DNA of 43,309 nucleotides, taken from Candidatus Heimdallarchaeota archaeon (GTDB taxonomy: Archaea; Asgardarchaeota; Heimdallarchaeia; Heimdallarchaeales; Kariarchaeaceae). Shown piece after piece: positions 37,209 to 43,309 of the stretch. The position numbers were made by a program, and so were the translations under genes. How positions within the stretch are numbered: the stretch's first letter is position 1; each line of letters starts with the position of its first letter. The stretch is from the NCBI GenBank assembly GCA_015522385.1, contig WAMJ01000165.1:1-43309 (forward strand). Direction: 5' to 3'. The notes beneath the pieces are model-generated. The model made no database searches. It had not been told where the DNA came from and saw only the letters and a list, made by a program, of their open reading frames with translations.

Positions 37209-37946
37209 TTATTTGCCTCGGAGTCTTCCCCTCATAATCCAGTGATCCTTAGTGTATACATCGCTTACGAGCTGATTCATCCTCAGAAGTTCTTCTTCCT
37301 TGACATCGCCGATAAATGTTTCACCGAATTCATCGGATACATTCTCTGAAATCGATTTGAGAAAACTCTTACCATCTAGATTCCCGAGATTAGTCGTGGG
37401 GTAATATCTGCTAGAGTTCCTAACAGAAGGTTCTCGTTCCTTCACGAGAAGACTTCTTTCCAGTCTCTCAAGATTACTGGAGACTAGGAGGGTTGCGTGG
37501 TGCAGGAGGTATCCCGAGAAAACATACTGTGCAGAGCCCGAGATTTTTGCACCCCTGAAGGTGAGATTGGACAGATTATGAATTGCCAAAGATTCAATCC
37601 CGAGGTCGATTAGCGAGTTGTACAGAAGCAGTGTCAATCTGCCTACGGCAGTCATCACCTCCCTGCCCAGTAGTTTCAATGGGAGAAAGAATGATATGTT
37701 GAGATTCCCGAGGTCATGATAAACAGCTCCTCCCGATGATATCCGCCTGTTTACCTCGATATTATTTTCCTTGCAGTAGTCAAGATCCACCTCTTTGTGG
37801 ATGTCCTGTGTCCGTCCGAGTACCACTGTGTCACTGTTCTTCCAAACCCGTAGGGTTGGGAACTTGGATTGTATTATACTGTGCTCAAGCGCTAGGTTTT
37901 CAGCCACAGTACCCATACTAAGACTTAACACTCGTACGGAGTTCAT
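37209..37946 (-). CDS. Lipoate-protein ligase A / octanoyltransferase family protein
   Basis: 245 residues from ATG 37946; a TTG three codons earlier is the alternative. Hallmarks of the biotin/lipoate ligase fold are present: RRISSGGAVYHD (67-78), which binds lipoyl-AMP, NLNISF (81-86), and GAKISGSAQ with catalytic lysine K134, followed by LLHHATLLV. The substitution SSGG for the usual xGGG is a small deviation. Length fits the N-terminal catalytic domain only. E. coli LplA has a further C-terminal domain, which many archaea supply as a separate LplB; LipM-type octanoyltransferases also have this length. It would attach lipoate or octanoate to dehydrogenase E2 or GcvH. No LplB is seen nearby. 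Probably co-transcribed with the HAD gene 17 bases upstream. Confidence 0.85.
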   Translation of the reverse strand: MNSVRVLSLSMGTVAENLALEHSIIQSKFPTLRVWKNSDTVVLGRTQDIHKEVDLDYCKENNIEVNRRISSGGAVYHDLGNLNISFFLPLKLLGREVMTAVGRLTLLLYNSLIDLGIESLAIHNLSNLTFRGAKISGSAQYVFSGYLLHHATLLVSSNLERLERSLLVKEREPSVRNSSRYYPTTNLGNLDGKSFLKSISENVSDEFGETFIGDVKEEELLRMNQLVSDVYTKDHWIMRGRLRGK

Positions 37947-37963
37947 GATTGACAAACGTGTTC

Positions 37964-38746
37964 TCAGCTTATTTCGTTTAGGGTATTCACCACATATGTC
38001 GGAGGATGCTTTGAAGATCTAATCTTTTCCAGATCCTCAACACTATATCCTGAGGCTATACCGGTTCGTACAAGTACTGAATCTATCCCCGCTCTCGATG
38101 CCCCAAGTATATCCGTCTCATATCTGTCACCTACCATCACGACCTCGTCTGGCTCAAACCCTAGATCTCCACATGCTTGTCTAAACAGGTGAATCTCTGG
38201 TTTACCAGCGATGAACTCTGGAGGATGTCCGACACAAGCCTCGACCGCTGCAATCATGGAGCCAGCTCCAGGTGCGATGCTGTCCTTCAGAGGAAAGGTC
38301 CTATCCGGGTTTGTGGCCACGAACCTTGCACCCTGTAAGATGTACCACACAGCCTTCCTGAGCTTCTCATATGTGAGAGTTCTGTCCATACCCACCACCA
38401 CGTAATCGGGGATATCATAGTCGTTCTCGTCAGTTGTTATACCTGCCTTCCTACAGGCGTCATGTATACCTTCCTCCCCAAGAACAAACACGGACTTGCC
38501 CTTGATACGAGATATAGCGGTATATGCAGAGGTGTAGATCTGGTCAAACTGGAGTCCCATCTTATCTAGTTTTCTTCGGTACTCCTCTACAGTTGATGTG
38601 GAGTTATTTGTAATCAGAACCACGGGTTTCCCCTTCTCTCTGAGGGAGTTTACGAAATCATTAGCTCCCTCTACAGGCGTGGTTCCTGTATAGAGCACAC
38701 CATCACCGTCAAAGAGCCAAGCCTTGTATCTCTGGGAAAGATCCAT
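37964..38746 (-). CDS. HAD-IIA (NagD/phosphoglycolate-phosphatase-like) hydrolase
   Basis: 260 residues from ATG 38746. The frame opens earlier at TTG 38767, but the TATA box at 38769-38776 places the transcript start at the ATG. All HAD motifs are there: nucleophile D13 and acid D15 (LFDGDGVLYTG), T46 in ITNNST, K182 in AGKPE, and D207/D212 in VGDRYETDILGA. The cap between motifs II and III (VVGMDRTLTYEKL, ATNPDRTFPL, GAGSMIAAVEA) is diagnostic of the C2-capped HAD-IIA family, which contains p-nitrophenyl phosphatase, NagD and mammalian-type phosphoglycolate/glycerol-phosphate phosphatase. The substrate cannot be fixed from sequence. It appears to lead a unit with the lipoate-ligase-like gene. 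Confidence 0.9.
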   Translation of the reverse strand: MDLSQRYKAWLFDGDGVLYTGTTPVEGANDFVNSLREKGKPVVLITNNSTSTVEEYRRKLDKMGLQFDQIYTSAYTAISRIKGKSVFVLGEEGIHDACRKAGITTDENDYDIPDYVVVGMDRTLTYEKLRKAVWYILQGARFVATNPDRTFPLKDSIAPGAGSMIAAVEACVGHPPEFIAGKPEIHLFRQACGDLGFEPDEVVMVGDRYETDILGASRAGIDSVLVRTGIASGYSVEDLEKIRSSKHPPTYVVNTLNEIS

Positions 38747-38768
38747 ACCACTGTTTATAGAATTCAAC

Positions 38769-38776
38769 CTATATAG
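38769..38776 (-). promoter_or_regulatory. TATA box for the HAD phosphatase gene
   Basis: CTATATAG, palindromic, centred 26 bases from ATG 38746. It decides the start in favour of that ATG. Confidence 0.6.
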
Positions 38777-38782
38777 ATAGGG

Positions 38783-39517
38783 TTAGAGTTGATAGACCAA
38801 GGTCTTCTTCCTCAGGATCTCCTCTGCCTCCTTACGTCTGGGAATGAGAGAGTCTACTAATTGCCAGAATTTGGGGGAATGGTTAAAGTGGATGAGGTGG
38901 ACAAGCTCATGCACAACCACGTAGTTCACTACATGGATGGGCGCCATATATAACCTGTAGTTGTAAGTGATCTTCTTCTTGGAGTCGGTAGATGCCCACC
39001 GCGACTTGTAGTACCTTATACCGATATCACTTGGGCTGACTCCTAGGATCTTCGCGAATTTATAGGTCTTCTCCCTGAAATACACTAGACCTTCTTTCTT
39101 GAAGAACTTGATTAGTTTGCTTCGTAGAAATTCCGACTCACCACCTTCCAATAGCGTAGGATCGTACTTGATCACAAGATCCTGCCCTTGCAACTTGAAG
39201 ATTGCCATCTTGGGAGATCTTCCCTTGAGACTCTCGACACGTATTCTCCGCACCTGACCGAGAATCAGGATACTAGTCCCAGACGTGTAGTTTCTCTCCT
39301 CCACCATCTCGACCTGAGCGACCCTCTTTAGCGCCTTCTCAATCCATCTGTTTTTTGATCTAAGGAATTCTTCCACTGAGGTCTTATCCCTACCCTTGGG
39401 AGCTCGAACGATAATAGTCGAGGGGGGTCTAACCTCAATGGCTACTGTTTTTCGATTAGTCTGAATAAGCTCGTACTCGACGGATATACCATCGATCTCA
39501 ATTGAATTCCTGACCAC
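38783..39517 (-). CDS. YgjP-like (DUF45/WLM-related) metalloprotease family protein
   Basis: 244 residues from GTG 39517. The zinc-site signature is clear: HELVH (203-207) inside VVVHELVHLIHFNHSPKFW, with H213 as the third ligand, as in YgjP/SprT-type gluzincin-like proteases. The preceding KSRWASTDSKKKITYNYRL segment is a family hallmark. The N-terminal half is a beta-rich domain (VAIEVRPPSTIIVRAPKG). Homologues are widely found next to unrelated housekeeping genes and the substrate is unknown. SprT-like relatives (Spartan, Wss1) act on DNA-protein crosslinks, but this family's role is not established. No clear TATA box in front. Confidence 0.88.
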   Translation of the reverse strand: MVRNSIEIDGISVEYELIQTNRKTVAIEVRPPSTIIVRAPKGRDKTSVEEFLRSKNRWIEKALKRVAQVEMVEERNYTSGTSILILGQVRRIRVESLKGRSPKMAIFKLQGQDLVIKYDPTLLEGGESEFLRSKLIKFFKKEGLVYFREKTYKFAKILGVSPSDIGIRYYKSRWASTDSKKKITYNYRLYMAPIHVVNYVVVHELVHLIHFNHSPKFWQLVDSLIPRRKEAEEILRKKTLVYQL

Positions 39518-39572
39518 TCTACAACATACCTGACTAACTTACCCATTTTTCTACCTTCACATCAAGGTATTG

Positions 39573-39578
39573 TTATAT
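39573..39578 (+). promoter_or_regulatory. TATA box for the prenyltransferase gene
   Basis: TTATAT, centred 23-24 bases upstream of ATG 39599. Confidence 0.4.
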
Positions 39579-39598
39579 CCCTGAAACTAAGACCGTGC

Positions 39599-40594
39599 AT
39601 GAAAAGAAGTCGGGGCAGCATCCTTCGGATGTCCCTGCTCTTAATTCGCCCATTTCACATAGTTCATCAGTGGTCTCTGATCCTTATGGTCATCTTCACC
39701 AAGTCGATCTACTCGGTGGTCTCTGCACTGGATCTATTCGTTGTCTGGTTACTGGTGTTCTTGGTCATGCCACTTCTTTTCGCCATCAATGACCTCATGC
39801 ATTTGGAGGAGGACAGAAAGATGGGACGAGACCGTCTGTTCACTGCAGTCTCTGTTCCACCCCAATTCCTGAAGACAGTTTTGGGATCGATCTTAGCTCT
39901 TCTCTTGCTAATCTCGGTTTTGAGAAGTGTCACCACGTTCATCGCTTTGATTCTCCTGATCATTTTTGCATCAGCGTACGGTTACTACAAGCACAAAAGG
40001 AGAACCCTCCTTACCTACTTGTTCAGAAGCCTTTCTGGTTTCGCACTCTATTTGGTCATCTCAAGTTACTTCGCCTTGACTAGTACTGATATCCTTCTAG
40101 CTGTTTTTGTTGCAATGACCGACCTGCAGGTACACATCATAGGTGACGTCAGGGACATCAAGAAGGATAAGGTGGCAGAACTGAAGACTCTGCCTGCCCT
40201 CTACGGGATTCCAACCACGAATATAATCGTCCTCCTACTTCAACTTTTCAGCTCTTCTTACCTCATGATAATCTCGAACATCAAAGATGTCATAGTGTTT
40301 GATAATGGCCATCTCCTCAATACTGATTTAGGACAAATACCGATCTCATCGATACTTTTCATAGTGATTTTCTACGCAGTGGCGTGGGTGATATACCTAC
40401 GGTTTCTACATAGAGGGGAAATTCCTTACCAGTGGCTTCATGCATGTTTCCACGGAGCAAAGGTTCTTACCTTTCTGGCAATAGCTCTGTCAACAGACGC
40501 ATTTCAGCTTACAGACCTCTTGTGGCTTCTCGTGTTTCTGGTCATCTGGTTCATCTCATACTTGACTTACCTCTGGGCAGACGATCGTCTTTAA
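39599..40594 (+). CDS. UbiA-type integral membrane prenyltransferase
   Basis: 331 residues with eight or nine hydrophobic helices. Two Asp-rich motifs mark the UbiA superfamily: NDLMHLEED (64-72) and GDVRDIKKD (182-190), the latter followed by ELKTLPALYG, as in aromatic and DGGGP-type prenyltransferases. In the first motif the usual NDxxDxxxD has histidine at position 68 instead of the second aspartate, and the polyprenyl-binding 'NKPxRP' is replaced by MGRDR. Family members join polyprenyl diphosphates to glycerol phosphate, quinone or chlorin precursors. With the geranylgeranyl-reductase-type flavoprotein nearby, membrane-lipid or quinone synthesis is the most natural role. The altered motif leaves the substrate open. 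Confidence 0.85.
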   Translation: MKRSRGSILRMSLLLIRPFHIVHQWSLILMVIFTKSIYSVVSALDLFVVWLLVFLVMPLLFAINDLMHLEEDRKMGRDRLFTAVSVPPQFLKTVLGSILALLLLISVLRSVTTFIALILLIIFASAYGYYKHKRRTLLTYLFRSLSGFALYLVISSYFALTSTDILLAVFVAMTDLQVHIIGDVRDIKKDKVAELKTLPALYGIPTTNIIVLLLQLFSSSYLMIISNIKDVIVFDNGHLLNTDLGQIPISSILFIVIFYAVAWVIYLRFLHRGEIPYQWLHACFHGAKVLTFLAIALSTDAFQLTDLLWLLVFLVIWFISYLTYLWADDRL

Positions 40595-40608
40595 TGTTTC
40601 CTACTGGT

Positions 40609-40624
40609 GTTTTTCCTTATATAG
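40609..40624 (+). promoter_or_regulatory. TATA box for the RadA-type gene
   Basis: GTTTTTCCTTATATAG; TTATATAG is centred 26 bases upstream of ATG 40647. The first 13 bases are identical to those in front of the flavoprotein gene at 34109. Confidence 0.6.
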
Positions 40625-40646
40625 AAATTTGCTATTGGTTTGTAGA

Positions 40647-41990
40647 ATGGCGACAACTAAGAAAGCCACCAAGACCAAGTCTAAGGAAACGGCCGCCCCC
40701 TCGACTAAGAAATCCAAATTGGAGACGTTCGAGTACGAGGGAGCAGTTTACACCGTTAACCCGACCGTAGACGTGTTTCTGGATGAGATGGCAAGAAACG
40801 GGATCATCTCTGGAAATCAGGCTACGAAAGTTAGAAAGGCATTTGAAAACATCAGATGGACGCATTTCTCTAACTTTGAGAAGAAGACCCTCGACGACTT
40901 AATGGATGTTAAGGGAGTAGGGGAAGACACCGCACTGAAAATATTTCACCACAAAAGGGTGGTTGCAGCCAAGGGAAAGTTCCTCAAGACCATCCAAGAC
41001 CAAGTGGAGGAGAACAAGAAGAGACAGTATCTCCTTACACAGGTAGAGGACCTCAACTTTAACCTCTTTGACGGGAATGACCTGGGATTCAGGTCTGGGA
41101 CTCTCATAGAGTTCTACGGTAAACCCCAAATGGGCAAAACGCAGTGGATGTACGATCTGACCATCCGATGTCTGCTTCCTAAGAGCAGGGGTGGTTGGGG
41201 ACGCTCTGTTATTTTCATAGACACAGAGGGATCCTTCTCCATCATGAGACTACTCAATGCAGCAAGGTACTACGGGCTCTCCGAGGACGACATCAATGAC
41301 AAGTTCTTCCTTATCGAACCTACACTTGTCCTGTCGGGAAGAGACCTCTATGCCGTTGTCGACACGATAGATTCCTTTGTCTACGAACATGACGTTGGTT
41401 TGATCGTGGTCGACTCGGTCATCCAGCCGTTTCGTGCGGAATTCGCGTCAGTTACTGGGAAGGATCTGAGCAGGATGGCACCTCGACAGTCACTACTGGG
41501 TAAGACCTTGGCCAAGCTCAAGAGCCTTGCCAAATCATTCGAGATGATTGTGGCGTACACCAACCATGTGATGGCCAATATCGGTGCTGTAGGTGGGATG
41601 GGTCCCAACATCGTGCCTCTCGGAGGAGATACTGTAGGACATGCCTCAGACCTTCGGTTCTATCTCAAGAAGACCAAGGGACAATTTAGTATGGAGACCC
41701 GTGCAATGATTCTGAAGGACTGTGGTTGGCTCCCATCCTTTGAGGTCCCCTTCATCCTCTCAGAGGTAGGGATTCTTCCAGCAGAGGAGGACGTGGTCAA
41801 GAAGGTAAAGAAATTCCTGAGCAGCTTAGAGAAGAAGGAGGCAAGTGAACTGGAAAACCATCTTGGAGAACCAGTAGCACACTCAAGATTCATCCTCAAT
41901 ATCAACGAATACAAGCTCAAGCACGGCATTCTGAAAAAGAAGAAGAAAAAGAAGAAAGAAGAGGAAGAGATATCTGCAGCTGCAGATTAG
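40647..41990 (+). CDS. radA: RadA/Rad51-family recombinase with charged tail
   Basis: 447 residues from ATG 40647, chosen over TTG 40629 because of the TATA spacing. Order: a Lys/Thr-rich N-terminus, a helix-hairpin-helix (LMDVKGVGEDTA, 86-97), Walker A GKPQMGKTQ (158-166), IDTEGSF (191-197), Walker B LIVVDS (252-257) with PFRAEF after it as in RadA, loop 2 region (TNHVMANIGAVGG), and PLGGDTVGHAS (324-334), matching 'P.GG...AHAS'. The Walker A differs from the usual GEFGSGKTQ. A C-terminal extension of about 70 residues ends in a lysine run and EEEE. RadA forms ATP-dependent filaments on single-stranded DNA for homologous recombination. Whether this is the housekeeping RadA or a paralogue needs a phylogeny. 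It overlaps the convergent next gene by 4 bases. Confidence 0.85.
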   Translation: MATTKKATKTKSKETAAPSTKKSKLETFEYEGAVYTVNPTVDVFLDEMARNGIISGNQATKVRKAFENIRWTHFSNFEKKTLDDLMDVKGVGEDTALKIFHHKRVVAAKGKFLKTIQDQVEENKKRQYLLTQVEDLNFNLFDGNDLGFRSGTLIEFYGKPQMGKTQWMYDLTIRCLLPKSRGGWGRSVIFIDTEGSFSIMRLLNAARYYGLSEDDINDKFFLIEPTLVLSGRDLYAVVDTIDSFVYEHDVGLIVVDSVIQPFRAEFASVTGKDLSRMAPRQSLLGKTLAKLKSLAKSFEMIVAYTNHVMANIGAVGGMGPNIVPLGGDTVGHASDLRFYLKKTKGQFSMETRAMILKDCGWLPSFEVPFILSEVGILPAEEDVVKKVKKFLSSLEKKEASELENHLGEPVAHSRFILNINEYKLKHGILKKKKKKKKEEEEISAAAD

Positions 41991-42844
41991 AGAACAAATC
42001 CAGATACATGAAGAAAATTTCCATAGTCAGTCAATTTCAAAATATTTAGGTAATCGTATAGGCTAAAATGAACCTCAAGTGCAAAGTACAAGGGGCTGAT
42101 ATGATAGATCGGTGCTCTCCCCTTCCCCGGTTTCGACCGTTTTTCCTCAACTTCTACCTTTATGGGGTGCAAATCGGGGGAAATCCCCTTGAGTTGAGGG
42201 ACAATCCTCTCAGCGAGTGATTTCGATCTGAACGAAACTCCACATGAATCCATCCTCTCCGAGACCTCTCTGAGAGTGAGCACCTCTTTCGATGATTCGA
42301 AAGCAGAGAGAATAGACCTCATAGTTGGGTTAGACAGAAGCTTGAAAAGATTGTTGAGATTGACCAGGATCATCCGGTCACTCTTAATTGATACCTCTAC
42401 CTCCCGTCTACCCCACGTTCCATCAAAGCTCTCGTTAAATTCGAACAGGAAGCGGGATGTCGAGAGACGATATCCCATAATTTTCCGGGTATCAGGGAAG
42501 TTGTCGAGGGGGACAAGCTGTTTCGTACGGGAGTATCTGAAGGTGTAATGTTCTTGTCCCTTTACCTTCCTAGTCTCAAGAAGGTCTCGATAGAGTTCAT
42601 TTCTCTTGAAACTGTACATGCGGGAGAAGAACGAACCTACATTTGTCTGATTCAATCTGAGGAGAGATCTGATCATCCGTTGATCCCAAAATATTGGTTT
42701 TCCGTTCCTTGTCCTGTTGTTGGCAAGAAGATGGAAGATCAGTAGGTTCATGGGATTAGACAAGAACTTGAGCAATGATGGCCGAGAATTTGTAGGATTG
42801 AACAGGGGAATACGGAGGTATGCACCGAATCGACCGACCCTCAT
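41987..42844 (-). CDS. Putative double winged-helix DNA-binding protein
   Basis: 285 residues from ATG 42844. Two HTH-like segments are visible: near 30-75 (NLLIFHLLANN, then DQRMIRSLLRLNQTNVGSFFSRMY) and near 170-255 (SNPTMRSILSAFESSKEVLTLREVSERM, then SKSLAERIVPQLKGI, and a basic wing EEKRSKPGKGRAPIYHIS). Between them lies a beta-rich stretch. The protein is basic, with no signal peptide or membrane span. A transcription regulator is the best guess; a plasmid- or replication-initiator-type fold with two winged helices is another. It is convergent with the RadA-type gene, and no clear TATA box was seen. No named family was recognised. Confidence 0.65.
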   Translation of the reverse strand: MRVGRFGAYLRIPLFNPTNSRPSLLKFLSNPMNLLIFHLLANNRTRNGKPIFWDQRMIRSLLRLNQTNVGSFFSRMYSFKRNELYRDLLETRKVKGQEHYTFRYSRTKQLVPLDNFPDTRKIMGYRLSTSRFLFEFNESFDGTWGRREVEVSIKSDRMILVNLNNLFKLLSNPTMRSILSAFESSKEVLTLREVSERMDSCGVSFRSKSLAERIVPQLKGISPDLHPIKVEVEEKRSKPGKGRAPIYHISPLYFALEVHFSLYDYLNILKLTDYGNFLHVSGFVL

Positions 42845-43309
42845 AGTCTTGTCAATACGAGACCAAACTTGAAGGTTTTGGCAGGATCATACCAAAGGGT
42901 ACGAAATTATTTCAAACAATCGACCACCTAAGACCCCCGCGCAATCACCATCAATTTGGAAGGTGCGAACATCGTACACTATGGTTTGCTTATCGGAACA
43001 GTAATGGATGAGCACAACCCTCAATAAAATGTAAAATGTGGACATAAATAAATGGCTAATATTTTTCAGAGGGTCTACCACCATAGTAGTAAATATCATA
43101 TATCATTTTTTCAGAGGTCAGAGAGAACTATTTGACAATTTAATCGATATTGCGGATAATCATAATTCGAATTATTGCACAGAAAATTATATTATTTCAA
43201 ATTATGGATAATATTAATAACATATATGATATTTTAGTCAAACCCATAATAAAATGTGGGGAAAGACAATTATCAAAGCCCCAACCAATTATTTACGAAT
43301 ATCGTAGTT
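42845..43309. other. AT-rich non-coding end of window with inverted repeats
   Basis: 465 bases without a convincing gene. The second half is very AT-rich. It includes a perfect 14-base palindrome ATAATTCGAATTAT (43162-43175) and a 13-base inverted repeat, AAATATCATATAT at 43091-43103 and its complement at 43222-43234. Sequences like ATAAAATGT recur at about 43024 and 43248. It may be a promoter or regulatory region for the winged-helix gene and a gene beyond the window, or an unwinding element. Confidence 0.45.

Noticed and set aside
40629..40646. TTG start of the RadA-type gene
   Set aside because: ATG 40647 lies 26 bases from the TATA box; the six extra codons would be upstream of the transcript start.
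42887..43099. 70-residue minus-strand open frame in the terminal spacer
   Set aside because: No family resemblance, AT-rich, no clear promoter or ribosome-binding site; could not be supported as a gene.
1..43309. CRISPR array, tRNA, insertion sequence or prophage
   Set aside because: No regularly spaced repeats, cloverleaf-like sequences, transposase or integrase motifs were seen on reading the window.

Overview
The window looks like a chromosomal segment of an archaeon, most plausibly a member of the Asgard (Heimdallarchaeia-like) lineages. Support for an archaeon: TATA-type boxes centred about 26 nt upstream of many start codons, a RadA-type recombinase, a geranylgeranyl-reductase-type flavoprotein next to a UbiA-type prenyltransferase, a PGF-CTERM-like surface-protein tail and very large Ig-like surface proteins. 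The Asgard suggestion is weaker. It rests on a RING-like zinc-finger protein and a TPR protein with a roadblock/longin-like C-terminus, and no diagnostic marker gene is present. No tRNA, rRNA, CRISPR array, insertion sequence or integrase was seen, so this is not an obvious mobile island.

Layout. 1-2447: the 3' part of an FtsX-type permease with a very large ectodomain, cut by the window edge. 2517-5677: four tightly overlapping genes (small helical protein, zinc-ribbon/RING-like protein, alpha/beta-hydrolase fold lacking its serine, amidase). 5725-7050: an amidohydrolase of the MTA/SAH deaminase type. 7042-8985 (minus) is a membrane protein with an outside beta-propeller and a cytoplasmic winged helix, divergent from 9291-12596, a secreted Ig-like protein with a PGF-CTERM-like tail. 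12653-13942 (minus) and 14161-14478 are unrecognised cytosolic proteins. 14480-26939 (minus) holds two giant tandem paralogous surface proteins of 2036 and about 2098 residues.

26992-30411 (minus) encodes a protein that resembles a degenerate HerA/VirB4-type ATPase with a winged helix and a long acidic linker. It is divergent from 30530-32368 (TPR plus roadblock/longin-like domain), which is followed by 32452-34095 (a cytosolic protein with DUF11-like beta-sandwich repeats). 34146-36010 is a two-gene unit led by a geranylgeranyl-reductase-type flavoprotein. 35994-39517 (minus) carries a six-helix membrane protein, a lipoate-ligase-type protein, a HAD-IIA phosphatase and a YgjP-type metalloprotease. 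39599-40594 is a UbiA-type prenyltransferase, 40647-41990 a RadA-type recombinase, and 41987-42844 (minus) a double winged-helix-like protein. The last 465 bases are AT-rich and appear non-coding.

Functional reading. About 40 percent of the window encodes extracytoplasmic protein, nearly all free of cysteine and rich in N-glycosylation sequons. The membrane-spanning propeller/winged-helix protein next to a sortable surface protein suggests surface sensing coupled to transcription. The pseudo-ATPase, TPR-roadblock and cytosolic beta-sandwich genes are the best candidate for an undescribed cytoplasmic system beside the giant surface proteins. The amidase operon with a RING-like protein and a serine-less hydrolase is a second candidate. 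Promoter spacing suggests mostly leaderless transcripts and was used to revise several start codons.
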